Assembly (NCBI RefSeq): GCF_017183135.1
Contig: NZ_JADDXW010000006.1
Coordinates: 124,001 to 188,000, forward strand
Direction: 5' to 3'
From: Aurantimonas marina
GTDB taxonomy: Bacteria > Pseudomonadota > Alphaproteobacteria > Rhizobiales > Rhizobiaceae
DNA: 64,000 bases
Shown: one piece after another, positions 49,681-58,537 of the stretch
Numbering within the stretch: the stretch's first letter is position 1
How the letters are laid out: each line of letters opens with the position of its first letter
The notes under the pieces: generated by a model
What the model was told of the DNA's origin: nothing
What the model saw: the letters and a program-made list of their open reading frames with translations, nothing else
Database searches by the model: none
Program-made: the position numbers and the translations under genes

Positions 49681-50850
49681 ATGCGCATCACCGAGATCCG
49701 GGAAAAGACCGTCTCGATCGCCAGCCCGATCGCCAACGCCTTCATCGACTTTTCCAAAATGACCTGCTCCGTCGTCGCGGTGGTCACCGACCAGATGCGC
49801 GACGGCAAGCCCATCGTCGGCTTCGGCTTCAACTCGAACGGACGTTACGGCCAGGGCGCGCTGATGCGCGAACGCTTCATCCCGCGGCTGATGGAAGCCG
49901 ACCCAGAGACGCTGGTCGATCGCGAGCACGACAATCTCGATCCCTTCGCCATCTGGACGGCGATGATGACCAACGAGAAGCCGGGCGGTCACGGCGAGCG
50001 CTCGGTGGCCGTCGGCACGATAGACATGGCGGTGTGGGACGCGGTCGCCAAGATCGCGGACAAGCCGCTCTACCGGCTTCTGGCTGACCGCTATCGGGGT
50101 GGCGAGGCCGACGACAGCGTCTGGGTCTACGCGGCCGGCGGCTATTACCATCCCGGCAAGGAGATCGAGGGTCTAAAGGACGAGATGCAATCCTATCGCG
50201 ATCGCGGTTATACGGTCTGCAAGATGAAGATCGGCCTCGCGCCGCTGAATGAGGATCTGAAGCGCGTCGAGGCCGCGCTCGCCGTCGTCGGCGAGGGACA
50301 AAATCTCTGCGTCGACGCCAATGGCCGCTTCGATCTTCCGACGGCCATCGCCTACGCCGAGGCGCTGGAGCCCTACGATCTCTATTGGTACGAGGAAGCC
50401 GGCGACCCGCTCGATTATGCCCTGCAGGCGGAGCTGGCCGAGCATTACACCGGCCGGATGGCCACCGGCGAGAACCTCTTTTCCATGCAGGACGCGCGCA
50501 ATCTGATCCGGCACGGCGGCATGCGGTCCGACCGCGACGTCCTGCAATTCGATTGCGCCCTCTCCTACGGGCTGGTCGAATACATGCGCACGCTCGCCAT
50601 GCTGAAGGAGAACGGCTGGTCGAGCCGGCGGGTGGTGCCGCATGGCGGACACCAGATGTCGCTCAACATCGCCGCCGGCCTGCATCTCGGCGGCAATGAA
50701 TCCTATCCGGACGTGTTCCAACCCTTCGGCGGCTTCGCCGACGCGACCGAGGTGCGACACAGCCGCGTCGGCCTGCCAGATGTTCCGGGCGTCGGCTTCG
50801 AGGCGAAGGCGGCGCTTTATGAGTTGTTCAGGTGGGAGCTGCTGGACTGA
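49681..50850 (+). CDS. tarD: D(-)-tartrate dehydratase (enolase superfamily)
   Basis: The enzyme dehydrates D-tartrate to oxaloacetate. The 389-aa sequence closely follows the characterised Bradyrhizobium enzyme: NAFIDFSKMT, GFNSNGRYGQGALMRERF, NEKPGGHGERSVAVGTIDMAVWDAVAKIA and HGGHQMSLNIAAGL are near-identical blocks. Catalytic Lys183 (KMKIG), metal ligands Asp212, Glu238 and Glu264, and His321 fall one residue before the known positions. It lies in the TctC-A-B operon, which suggests uptake and use of D-tartrate. It is convergent with the sulfolactate genes. Confidence 0.9.
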   Translation: MRITEIREKTVSIASPIANAFIDFSKMTCSVVAVVTDQMRDGKPIVGFGFNSNGRYGQGALMRERFIPRLMEADPETLVDREHDNLDPFAIWTAMMTNEKPGGHGERSVAVGTIDMAVWDAVAKIADKPLYRLLADRYRGGEADDSVWVYAAGGYYHPGKEIEGLKDEMQSYRDRGYTVCKMKIGLAPLNEDLKRVEAALAVVGEGQNLCVDANGRFDLPTAIAYAEALEPYDLYWYEEAGDPLDYALQAELAEHYTGRMATGENLFSMQDARNLIRHGGMRSDRDVLQFDCALSYGLVEYMRTLAMLKENGWSSRRVVPHGGHQMSLNIAAGLHLGGNESYPDVFQPFGGFADATEVRHSRVGLPDVPGVGFEAKAALYELFRWELLD

Positions 50851-50875
50851 GCAAGCCGGACCTGATTTCGGCGTT

Positions 50876-51871
50876 TTAGATCGCGCGGATCGCGGCCAGC
50901 AGATCGTCGTCCACCGCGATGCCGGCTGCGAGCGCTTCGCGCCGTGCCGCGCGGCCCTTGCGGCCCGGTATCCGGGTTCCCGACTCGGCGCTGATTTCCC
51001 CGACCAGCGCGGCCAGCCGCTCAACGGCGTGATCGCCGCCCATCGCCACCGGATCGATGACGAGAAGCCACTGGCCCAGTCCCGGCGGCGGCCCCTTGTC
51101 GTCGAACAGGGAACTTGCCTCATAGGCGTAGTTCGCACCGGTCAGCCCGGCCGACAGCATTTCCACGACCAGGGCGAGCGCGGCGCCCTTGGCATCGCCC
51201 ATCGGCAGCATGGTCCCGGCGAGCGCCGCGTCGGGATCGGTCGTCGGCTGCCCGGCACTGTCCAGCGCCCAGCCTTCGGGAATGGACGCTCCCTTCTGCT
51301 TGGCGGCCATGACCTTGCCGCGCGCGATCTTCGACAGGGACAGATCGATGACAATCGGCTCCTGATCGCCCAAGGGCGCGGCGAAGGCGATCGGATTGGT
51401 GCCGAACAAGGCGCGGGTGCCGCCCCAAGGGGCCATGGCGCCCGGCGAATTCGCCATCATCAGGGCGACGAGGCCGGCTTCGGCGAAGCGCTCCACCGTC
51501 AGGCCGAGGACGCCGGCGTGGTGCGAGCGATAAATGGCAGCGCTGGCCACGCCTGTCTCTTTAACGATGGCCGGAAGCTGTTCGACGGCGAGATCGAGTG
51601 CCGGAAAGGCAAAGCCGTTGCCGGCGTCGATGCGCAGCAGTGCCGACCGGGTCCGCTCGGCTTGCGGAACCGCCGCGCCGGCGACCTTTCCGACCTTGGC
51701 TTGCGCGCAATAGGCGACGAGGCGCCGCAGCCCGTGCCCGCTCTGGCCGGCGGCTTCCGCGGCGACGAGCCCGCGCGCAACCGAGGCGGCTTGCGACGGG
51801 CCGGTCGAGGCGCGTTGCAGCGCGTCGGACGCGAGCGTTTCAGCCTCGGCGATCGACAGTCTTTCGGTCAC
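50876..51871 (-). CDS. comC: (R)-sulfolactate dehydrogenase, Ldh2/malate-dehydrogenase family (ComC-like)
   Basis: The 331-aa NAD(P)-dependent oxidoreductase belongs to the Ldh2 fold (not Rossmann), with SGHGLRRLVAYC (about 44-55), the catalytic His in AIYRSHHAGVLG (about 112-123), GTNPIAFAAPLGDQEPIVIDLSLSKIARGKVMAAKQKG (about 158-195) and DAKGAALALVVEML. Lying next to slcC and suyAB identifies it as ComC, which oxidises or makes (R)-sulfolactate through sulfopyruvate. GTG 51871 overlaps the slcC stop (GTGA), so translation is coupled. Without that context it could be a malate or ureidoglycolate dehydrogenase. Confidence 0.8.
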   Translation of the reverse strand: MTERLSIAEAETLASDALQRASTGPSQAASVARGLVAAEAAGQSGHGLRRLVAYCAQAKVGKVAGAAVPQAERTRSALLRIDAGNGFAFPALDLAVEQLPAIVKETGVASAAIYRSHHAGVLGLTVERFAEAGLVALMMANSPGAMAPWGGTRALFGTNPIAFAAPLGDQEPIVIDLSLSKIARGKVMAAKQKGASIPEGWALDSAGQPTTDPDAALAGTMLPMGDAKGAALALVVEMLSAGLTGANYAYEASSLFDDKGPPPGLGQWLLVIDPVAMGGDHAVERLAALVGEISAESGTRIPGRKGRAARREALAAGIAVDDDLLAAIRAI

Positions 51872-52800
51872 AAACGCGTCTCCAGATGGCGCAGGATGTT
51901 CTCGGCCGTCACGCGGCTGACCCTGACATTCGATTCGTCGGTGACGCCGGCGATGTGCGGCGTCAGGATGAGGTTGGCGATGCCGGCGAAAACCCGGCCG
52001 GCCTCGGCGGTTAGTGGCTCGGTCTCGAACACGTCGAGCGCCGCGCCGCCGAGCTTGTCTTGCCGCAGCACGTCGGCCAGCGCCGTCTCGTCGACGACGC
52101 CGCCACGCGCCGAATTGATCAGGACGGCGTCGGACTTCATCAGCGACAGCGCATCCACGCCGATCATGTGGTGGGTCGCGTCGGTCAGCGGCACATGCAG
52201 GCTGACGACATCGGAGGCGCGAAGCAGATCGTCGAGGTCGAGCCGGTGGGCATCGGTCCAGGCGGCGTCGCTCTCCGGCAGGAACGGATCGAAGGCGGCG
52301 ACCGAAAAGCCGAAGGCCCGCGCCCGTGCGGCCGTTTGCCGGGCAATCGAGCCATAACCGACAAGCCCGAGACGCTTGCCCTGCGCTTCCCGGCCGATCA
52401 ATTGCTGGCGCGGCCAGTTTCCGGCAATCACGTCCTCGGTCGCGTCATAGGCGCGGCGCAGCAGCGCCAGCGCCGCGGTCACGACATATTCGGCGACGGC
52501 GACGTCGTTGGCGCCCGTTGCCGGATAGACCGTCACGTCGCGCGCCTTGCAGGCGTCGAGGTCGATATTGTCCAGACCGACGCCGAGCCGGCCGACACAG
52601 CGAAGGCCGGGGGCGGCGGCAAGCAGCGCGGCCGTGACCTTGGTCCGGTTGCGCACGACGAGGGCGCTGGCACCGGCAACCGCGGCGGCCAGATCGTCCG
52701 GCCGATCGACGAGTTGCGGGTCGTAGAGGGTCTCATGCCGGGCCCGGATCCGATCAACGGCGGCCTCGTCCATGAACTCGGTAATGACAATCTCAGGCAA
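51868..52800 (-). CDS. slcC: (S)-sulfolactate dehydrogenase (D-2-hydroxyacid dehydrogenase family)
   Basis: The 310-aa enzyme is a phosphoglycerate-dehydrogenase-like protein: RLGVGLDNIDLDACK (about 71-85), the NAD-binding GLVGYGSIARQTAARA (about 142-157), the catalytic arginine in INSARGGVVDETAL (about 222-235) and the His in LTPHIAGVTDES (about 278-289). In sulfolactate degraders SlcC oxidises (S)-sulfolactate to sulfopyruvate, and ComC reduces this to the (R) form used by SuyAB. TTG 52800 was chosen because a strong GGAGGGGAG site precedes it. It lies 102 bp behind suyB on the same strand. Confidence 0.85.
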   Translation of the reverse strand: MPEIVITEFMDEAAVDRIRARHETLYDPQLVDRPDDLAAAVAGASALVVRNRTKVTAALLAAAPGLRCVGRLGVGLDNIDLDACKARDVTVYPATGANDVAVAEYVVTAALALLRRAYDATEDVIAGNWPRQQLIGREAQGKRLGLVGYGSIARQTAARARAFGFSVAAFDPFLPESDAAWTDAHRLDLDDLLRASDVVSLHVPLTDATHHMIGVDALSLMKSDAVLINSARGGVVDETALADVLRQDKLGGAALDVFETEPLTAEAGRVFAGIANLILTPHIAGVTDESNVRVSRVTAENILRHLETRL

Positions 52801-52902
52801 TGGGCTCCCCTCCCACAAAAGCCGTGGCGGCCATCTTTCCCAAGACGGCCGCCGAACAGGTACCACGCCGGGCGCTCCGTGGAGGCGTCCGGCGAAGGCA
52901 GC

Positions 52903-54081
52903 TCAGGCGCTGCGATAGAGCTTGGTCATGACGAATTCGCGATGCCCCAGCGCTTCGGCCGCGGTGACCCGGCCGTTCGCCGTGCGCATGATGCACTCGA
53001 TCAGATCGTCACCGGCCTGGTCGATGGTCTTGTCGCGACGCAGGATTCCGCTCACGTCGACGTCGACATGCTCGGACATCGTGCGCACGGTGCGCGGATT
53101 GGCGGTGATCTTGATCACCGGGACGATCGGATTGCCGACGACGTTGCCCTGGCCGGTCGGGAAGGTGTGGACGACGTAGCCGGCCGCCCCCATCAGCGTC
53201 ACGCATTCGGCCGCCGCCGACGAGGTATCCATGAAATAAAGGCCGTTGCCCTTCTGCGGGGCCTCGGCCGGCTCGAGAATGTCGATATAGCGGCAGTCCC
53301 GCCCGATCTTCTCCAGATTGCCGAGTGCCTTTTCCTCGATCGTCGACAGGCCGCCCAGGATATTGCCCTTGGTCGGCTGGCTGTCCGACAAATCGTCCGT
53401 GGCGTGGGCGAAGATCACATCGTCCTGATAGGCCTTCCACATCTTGTACCAGCGCTCGCCGGTCTCGGCGTCGACCGCGCGCTCCTTGCAGATGTGCTCG
53501 GCCCCGGTGATTTCCGAGGTTTCGCCGAAGACGCCGTAGATGCCCTCGGGGATCAGCTTGTCGTACATGTTGCCGACCGTCGGGCAGGAGCCGAGACCCG
53601 TCGTAGTGTCGCTCTCGCCGCATTTGGTCGAGACCCAGAGCTCGGACACGTCGCATTCGACACGCTGCTGCTCGGTCGCCCACTGGACGAATTCCTTGGC
53701 CTTGCGGGAAACGTCCATGATCGTCTTCAGATCGCCGTTCTGCTCGATCGAGAAGGCGGCGACGGGCTTGCCGGTCTCGGCGATGCCGTCGGCGATCTTC
53801 TGGGTCCAGCCCGGCTCGATTCCGACCACGATGCAAGCGGCGACGTTCGGATTCGCGCCGGTGCCGATCATGGTGCGGAAATGCAGGTCGAGATCCTCGC
53901 CGAACTGCAGCCGTCCATAGGCGTGCGGCAGGGCGAGCGTACCCTTGATGTTGTTGGCGACCGCCTCGCAGCAGGCGTTGGAGATGTCGTCGACGGGCAA
54001 GATCACGATGTGATTGCGAACGCCCACGCGGCCGTTCTCACGGCGATAGCCCATGAATTTGCGATTGGTGTTGATCGGCAT
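52903..54081 (-). CDS. suyB: (2R)-sulfolactate sulfo-lyase, large subunit
   Basis: SuyB is the catalytic subunit of the lyase that splits (R)-sulfolactate into pyruvate and sulfite. The 392-aa protein is of the altronate/galactarate-dehydratase fold: [20 protein letters not shown] (about 10-29), cysteines in [17 protein letters not shown] (about 150-166) and in [11 protein letters not shown] (about 34-44), [12 protein letters not shown], and the C-terminal [20 protein letters not shown]. SuyA lies 72 bp upstream; slcC and comC follow. The pairing with suyA separates it from sugar-acid dehydratases. Confidence 0.9.
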   Translation of the reverse strand: MPINTNRKFMGYRRENGRVGVRNHIVILPVDDISNACCEAVANNIKGTLALPHAYGRLQFGEDLDLHFRTMIGTGANPNVAACIVVGIEPGWTQKIADGIAETGKPVAAFSIEQNGDLKTIMDVSRKAKEFVQWATEQQRVECDVSELWVSTKCGESDTTTGLGSCPTVGNMYDKLIPEGIYGVFGETSEITGAEHICKERAVDAETGERWYKMWKAYQDDVIFAHATDDLSDSQPTKGNILGGLSTIEEKALGNLEKIGRDCRYIDILEPAEAPQKGNGLYFMDTSSAAAECVTLMGAAGYVVHTFPTGQGNVVGNPIVPVIKITANPRTVRTMSEHVDVDVSGILRRDKTIDQAGDDLIECIMRTANGRVTAAEALGHREFVMTKLYRSA

Positions 54082-54153
54082 GGTCGGATCTCTTTCCTGA
54101 ACTGACGGATAAACGAAGGGTCGAGTGCGGGCGGCGCTAGCGCCACCGCTCGA

Positions 54154-54441
54154 TCACCAGCGGTTGGTCTTCAGATTGTGGATATGGACATGCCCGCCCT
54201 TCTTCGCGTCCGCCTTCATGCGGCCGATATCCTCGCCGTATTTGATCGCCGTATCGCCCGCCGAAAGGTCCTTCAGCGCGACCTTGTGGCCGATCGGGAC
54301 ATCGTCGTTGCACGTCAGCTTGAACGAGGAGTTGTCGGCGGTCACGACACACAGCATCTCGGTGCCGGCCTTGAGGTCCTCCACGACGACGACACCGACA
54401 TTGTCCTTGTGATCGTGGACGAGCAGTTGCGGGATGCTCAT
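54154..54441 (-). CDS. suyA: (2R)-sulfolactate sulfo-lyase, small subunit (SAF domain)
   Basis: The 95-aa SAF-domain protein reads MSIPQLLVHDHKDNVGVVVV, then VPIGHKVALKDLSAGDTAIKYGEDIGRM (48-75) and a final HVHIHNLKTNRW. This is almost identical in pattern to SuyA of Paracoccus and Roseobacters. It completes the lyase with SuyB. GAGGAATCACTC supplies the ribosome-binding site. It is the first gene of the minus-strand operon suyA-suyB-slcC-comC, divergent from a GntR regulator. Confidence 0.92.
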   Translation of the reverse strand: MSIPQLLVHDHKDNVGVVVVEDLKAGTEMLCVVTADNSSFKLTCNDDVPIGHKVALKDLSAGDTAIKYGEDIGRMKADAKKGGHVHIHNLKTNRW

Positions 54442-54535
54442 GAGTGATTCCTCCGAGGGTTACGGTTGATGCAGGCGTGAAAAACAGCCGGCGGAGCCGG
54501 CTCCAAGCGGAGTGGCCAAGTATCAATATCGACAG

Positions 54536-54549
54536 GTCTTATATAAGAC
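54536..54549. promoter_or_regulatory. Perfect 14-bp palindrome, probable operator of the UTRA-GntR regulator
   Basis: GTCTTATATAAGAC is exactly self-complementary and lies between the divergent suyA and GntR genes in an AT-rich island. An overlapping imperfect repeat (AAGACAT...ATATCTT, 54545-54561) extends it. HutC-type GntR operators commonly have the form GTcTAnnnTAgAC, so binding of the adjacent regulator is likely. Confidence 0.65.
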
Positions 54550-54615
54550 ATAAAATATCTTTACACGTTCGTGTCAAGCGGTTTATCTGGTCTGGTAAAA
54601 ATTGGGCAGTGACGA

Positions 54616-55344
54616 ATGACGGACGGAGAGAAGGCCCCAGCGTTCCGACCGCTCTACCAGCAGGTGCGCGAGACCCTGGTCCGCCGACTGATCGACGGCG
54701 TGTGGACCCCGGGCCTGATGCTGCCGAGCGAATTCCAGATCGCGGCCGATCTCGGCGTCAGTCAGGGGACCGTTCGCAAGGCCCTCGACGCGATGACTGC
54801 CGAACATCTCCTGGTTCGGCGGCAAGGACGCGGGACCTTCGTCGCGCTGCCCGAAGAAGGCCGGATCCTGTTCCAGTTCTTCCGGCTCGCCGCCGACGAC
54901 GGCACCCGCCTGTTCCCCGACAGCCAGGTTCTGTCGCGAGTGCGTGGACGCGCTGACGCCGCGGCCACCAAGGCGTTGCAGCTTGCGCGCAACGACGCCG
55001 TCTGGCGGATCGACCGGGTCCGGCATCTTGGCGGCCGGGCTGTCATCGCCGAGCAGATCACCCTCCCCGTGACGAAATTCCCCTCGCTGGCGGAAATCCG
55101 CGACCTGCCGAACAATGTCTACGCGCTTTATTCGGAGATCTTCTCGATCACGATCGGGCGGGCTATGGAACAGCTCAAGGCGACCGGCGCCGACGCGACC
55201 ACCGCCGCGCGGCTGAACTGCCAGCCCGGCCATCCGGTTCTGTCCATCGAGCGGGTCGCCTTCGCGCTCGACGGATCGCCAGTCGAGTGGCGCCTATCCC
55301 GATGCGTGACCGATGGTTTTCACTACCAATCCGATCTTCGTTGA
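54616..55344 (+). CDS. GntR-family regulator with UTRA domain, probable sulfolactate-operon repressor
   Basis: The 242-aa protein has a GntR winged helix (MLPSEFQIAADLGVSQGTVRKALDAMTAEHLLVRRQGRGTFV, about 35-76) and a UTRA ligand domain with DRVRHLGGRAVIAEQITLP (about 134-152) and VLSIERVAFALDGSPVEWRLS (about 215-235). UTRA regulators sense small anions or sugars. It is divergent from suyAB-slcC-comC, and a palindrome stands between them, so sulfolactate or a related compound is the expected inducer. It is convergent with hpsO. Confidence 0.85.
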   Translation: MTDGEKAPAFRPLYQQVRETLVRRLIDGVWTPGLMLPSEFQIAADLGVSQGTVRKALDAMTAEHLLVRRQGRGTFVALPEEGRILFQFFRLAADDGTRLFPDSQVLSRVRGRADAAATKALQLARNDAVWRIDRVRHLGGRAVIAEQITLPVTKFPSLAEIRDLPNNVYALYSEIFSITIGRAMEQLKATGADATTAARLNCQPGHPVLSIERVAFALDGSPVEWRLSRCVTDGFHYQSDLR

Positions 55345-55415
55345 GCGGTGACGACCGTCCGCGAGCGCTTGCCAGCGCGGCACGAATGCAATCCGTCGAA
55401 CCAGGAGCCTGACAC

Positions 55416-56411
55416 TCAGGGTTTGAGGATGATCTTGGGCGCGGCCGCCGCGCCGTTCCGGATGTCGCGGAACGCGCCGAAGCCGTCCGCGAGCGGCCGG
55501 GTCTCGACCCAGTCGAGCGCGCCCAGGCGCCCGTCGAAGATCGCCGCGGCGGTCTCGCGAAAGTCCGTCGGCGTATAGGTGTAGGTGCCGATGAAGGCGA
55601 TCTCCTGCAAGGTCATCTTCCGGATATCGAGGCCGCCATTGGCGTCGCCGAGGCCGATATGGGCGATGACGCCGCCCGGCCGCACCGCGCGGCACGCCGC
55701 TGCCCGGGTCGCCGCAAAGCCGACGGCGTCGATGACCAGATCGACGGCCCCGTCGGCGGGGCCGCCGGGCTGAGAGGGATCGAACACGTGAAAATCGCCG
55801 GCGCGCCTCAGCGTCGGGTGCCGGGCCTTGTTGGTTTCGGAGACCGCGACGCCGGACGCCCCCGCAGCGGCAAGCACGAGCGCCGCGCCGAGGCCGATCG
55901 CGCCGCCGCCGATAACGAGGCAGGTCGCCTCCTCCAGCGGTTTGGCGAGAGCGTTCCTTGCCAGTCTCACGGCATGCCAGCCGCAGGCGAGCGGTTCGGC
56001 GAGCGCAGCCTTTTCGAAGCTGACGCCGGCGGGAATGGTGACAAGGTTTTCCAGCGGCATCGAAAGGCGCTCGGCGAACGCGCCCTCGCGCGGCGGCATC
56101 GAGATGATCTGCCGCTGGGGGCACACATTGTTGCGGTCGGCCTTGCAGGCCTCGCACTGGCCGCAGGTCACCAGCGGATTGACGGTCACGCGCCGGCCGG
56201 CCTCGGGGCCGTCGACGATCGTTCCGGCCGCCTCGTGGCCAAGGATCAGGGGAGCCGGCCGTCGCTCGTCATGGCCGAGAAAGGCGTGCATGTCGGACCC
56301 GCAGATGCCGACCGAATCCACCCGCAGCAGCGCCTCGCCGGCGCGGGCCACCGCGTCCGCGACTGTGTCGTAACGAAGCTGCTCGGGTCCTGTGTAGACG
56401 AGTGCCTTCAT
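55416..56411 (-). CDS. hpsO: DHPS 2-dehydrogenase, zinc alcohol dehydrogenase type (HpsO-like)
   Basis: The 331-aa medium-chain enzyme has catalytic-zinc Cys in GICGSDMHAFLGH (about 36-48), LILGHEAAGTI (about 55-65), a structural-zinc set CGQCEACKADRNNVC (about 82-96) and the NAD fold CLVIGGGAIGLGAAL (about 164-178). In DHPS degraders HpsO oxidises the (R) enantiomer at C2, and together with HpsP it interconverts the two enantiomers. Its ATG overlaps the hpsP stop (ATGA). The name rests on linkage to hpsN and suyAB; by itself it is a sorbitol/threonine-dehydrogenase-like protein. Confidence 0.78.
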   Translation of the reverse strand: MKALVYTGPEQLRYDTVADAVARAGEALLRVDSVGICGSDMHAFLGHDERRPAPLILGHEAAGTIVDGPEAGRRVTVNPLVTCGQCEACKADRNNVCPQRQIISMPPREGAFAERLSMPLENLVTIPAGVSFEKAALAEPLACGWHAVRLARNALAKPLEEATCLVIGGGAIGLGAALVLAAAGASGVAVSETNKARHPTLRRAGDFHVFDPSQPGGPADGAVDLVIDAVGFAATRAAACRAVRPGGVIAHIGLGDANGGLDIRKMTLQEIAFIGTYTYTPTDFRETAAAIFDGRLGALDWVETRPLADGFGAFRDIRNGAAAAPKIILKP

Positions 56412-57193
56412 TTGGCGGTGAACCCCCCATCGACAAACAGGATCTGGCCGGTGACATAGGCTGACGCATCCGAACACAGGAACAGCAGCGGCCCCGCGAG
56501 GTCGGCGAGTTCACCGTTGCGGCCGATGCAGGTCTGGCGCGCATGGCGCTCAGCGAGGGCCTGATCGGCGAAGACCGGGCCGGTCAGCTCCGTGGGGAAG
56601 AACCCGGGCGCGAGCGCATTGGCCAGAACGCCGGAGCCGGACCAGGCTTCCGCCATCGCCCGCGTCAACTGCTCCACGCCGCCCTTCGACGCACCATAGG
56701 CGATGCCGCCCGGAAAGGCGCGGCGCGATTGCAGCGAGGCGAAATTGACGATGCGGCCCCAGCCCTTGGTCTTCATGGCCGGCACCAGCGCCTGCGCCAG
56801 GAAGAACGGAACTGTCAGATTGAGCGCGAGCGTCGCGTCCCAGCCCTCAGGAGTGACATCGTCCGCCGCCTGACGGGTGTTGAGGCCGGCGGCGTTGATC
56901 AAAATATCAGGCGCACCGAACGGCCGCGATACGGCGTCGGCCACACCGCCCACCGCGCTCCGGTCCGAGAGATCGGCGACGACCGTGTCGACCTTACCGC
57001 CGGTCGCCACTTTCCATTGGTCGAGAACGTCGCCGCGCCGCGCCACGCCGACGACCGCCGCGCCGGCTTCGGCGAGCATGGTGGCCGCAGCCCGGCCGAG
57101 CCCGCTGCTCGCGCCGGTCACGCAGGCGACCCGCCCGCTTATGTCGAAAAGCCTCTGGCTTGCCACGGTCACGTGTTCTCCTTGCATCTCCAA
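56408..57193 (-). CDS. hpsP: DHPS 2-dehydrogenase, short-chain dehydrogenase type (HpsP-like)
   Basis: The 261-aa SDR enzyme has the cofactor motif ACVTGASSGLGRA (about 23-35), NAAG (about 100-103), catalytic Ser in NFASLQSRR, and YGASKGG with Tyr/Lys (about 166-172). It closes with VTGQILFVDGGF. In the DHPS pathway HpsP handles the (S) enantiomer at C2. It sits between hpsN and hpsO, in one operon. Start is ATG 57193 or the later ATG 57187. Confidence 0.8.
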   Translation of the reverse strand: MEMQGEHVTVASQRLFDISGRVACVTGASSGLGRAAATMLAEAGAAVVGVARRGDVLDQWKVATGGKVDTVVADLSDRSAVGGVADAVSRPFGAPDILINAAGLNTRQAADDVTPEGWDATLALNLTVPFFLAQALVPAMKTKGWGRIVNFASLQSRRAFPGGIAYGASKGGVEQLTRAMAEAWSGSGVLANALAPGFFPTELTGPVFADQALAERHARQTCIGRNGELADLAGPLLFLCSDASAYVTGQILFVDGGFTAK

Positions 57194-57223
57194 CTTGTCA
57201 CTGGACCATTTCGGCCGCTCGCC

Positions 57224-58528
57224 TCACTCGGCCGCGCTCAGATCAAAATTCTCGCCAGGGAAGTATTTGGCGAGGCGAATGTCGGCGGTGCGGGCATGGC
57301 CCTCCATGCCTTCGAGCCGCGATATGCGTGCGGTGGCCTCGGCGACCGGCCGCGCTCCGTTGCGCGTGGCCCGCTGCCAGGTGACCATCTTCATGAATTT
57401 GTGGACCGAGAGGCCGCCGGTGTAACGCGCGGCGCCGGAGGTCGGCAGCACATGGTTGGTGCCGGACGCCTTGTCGCCAAAGGCAACCGTCGTCTCTTCG
57501 CCGAGGAAAAGCGAGCCATAGCATTGCAGCCGCTCGAGCCACCAATCCGGATCGGCGGCCTGCACCGACAGATGCTCGGGCGCGTATTCGTCGGCGACCT
57601 TGGCCATTTCCTCGCGGTCCTTGCAGACGATCACCTCGGCATAGTCGCGCCACGCGGCGGCGGCGTTCTGGCCGTTCAGTTCGGGCAGCGCCGCGATCAG
57701 GGCGGGCACCCGCTCGAGCACGGCCTCGGCCAAGGGCCGATGCGAGGTGACGAGCCAGACCGGCGAGTTGTAGCCATGCTCGGCCTGCCCGACGAGGTCG
57801 ACGGCGGCGATCTCCGGATCGGCGTTTTCGTCCGCCAGGATCAGGCTGTCGGTCGGCCCCGCGAACATGTCGATGCCGACGCGGCCGAACAGAATCCGCT
57901 TGGCTTCGGCAACGAACTGGTTGCCGGGTCCGACGAGAATATCGGCTTTGGGCAGCCCGAACAGGCCGAACGCCATAGCCGCGATGCCCTGGACACCACC
58001 CATCGCCAGGATGGAGTCGGCGCCGCACAAATCAGCGGTGTAGATGATCGCGGGATTGACGCCCACATCCGGCCTGGGCGGCGAGCAAGCGGTGATGTGG
58101 CTGCAGCCGGCGACCTTGGCGGTGGTTACCGTCATCAGGGCCGAGGCGATATGGCTGTAGCGGCCGCCGGGCGCGTAGCATCCCGCCGCTTGGCAGGGGA
58201 TGCTCTTCTGGCCGGCGATCAGTCCGGGAACGACCTCGATCTGGACATCCCGGATCGTCTCTTTCTGTGCTTCGGCGAAGCGACGCACATTGTCATAGGC
58301 GAAGCGGATGTCGTCCTTCAGCTTCTGCGAGACCTGCGAGCCGGCTTCCGCGATCTCATCCCTGGTCAGAACGACATTGCCGTCATAGCGATCGAACTTC
58401 TCGGCATAGGCGCGCGCCGCGGCCTCGCCGCCCGCTTCGATCTCGTTGAGAATCGTCTGCACCGTTTCGCGCACGTCCCCGGCGTCCGAGGTCGACGTTT
58501 TGCTGGCTTTCTTGAGATACTCGGCCAT
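57224..58528 (-). CDS. hpsN: Sulfopropanediol 3-dehydrogenase (histidinol-dehydrogenase family)
   Basis: HpsN oxidises (R)-DHPS at C3 in two NAD+-dependent steps to (R)-sulfolactate. The 434-aa protein is a histidinol-dehydrogenase homologue with the HpsN-type segment CYAPGGRYSHIASALMTVTTAKVAGCSHI (about 116-144), where true HisD has PGG..YPSSVLMNA. It also has VGPGNQFVAEAKRILFG (about 196-212), AGPTDSLILAD, and the catalytic Glu-His of EYAPEHLSVQA. Lying next to a TRAP transporter, hpsP/hpsO and suyAB supports the name. It starts 9 bp behind the dctM-like gene, so uptake and oxidation are co-expressed. Confidence 0.9.
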   Translation of the reverse strand: MAEYLKKASKTSTSDAGDVRETVQTILNEIEAGGEAAARAYAEKFDRYDGNVVLTRDEIAEAGSQVSQKLKDDIRFAYDNVRRFAEAQKETIRDVQIEVVPGLIAGQKSIPCQAAGCYAPGGRYSHIASALMTVTTAKVAGCSHITACSPPRPDVGVNPAIIYTADLCGADSILAMGGVQGIAAMAFGLFGLPKADILVGPGNQFVAEAKRILFGRVGIDMFAGPTDSLILADENADPEIAAVDLVGQAEHGYNSPVWLVTSHRPLAEAVLERVPALIAALPELNGQNAAAAWRDYAEVIVCKDREEMAKVADEYAPEHLSVQAADPDWWLERLQCYGSLFLGEETTVAFGDKASGTNHVLPTSGAARYTGGLSVHKFMKMVTWQRATRNGARPVAEATARISRLEGMEGHARTADIRLAKYFPGENFDLSAAE

Positions 58529-58537
58529 GGAATTCTC

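Noticed and set aside
57224-58528. HpsN as the housekeeping histidinol dehydrogenase HisD
   Set aside because: The CYAPGGRYSHIASA signature and the surrounding sulfonate genes match HpsN, and no other his gene is nearby.
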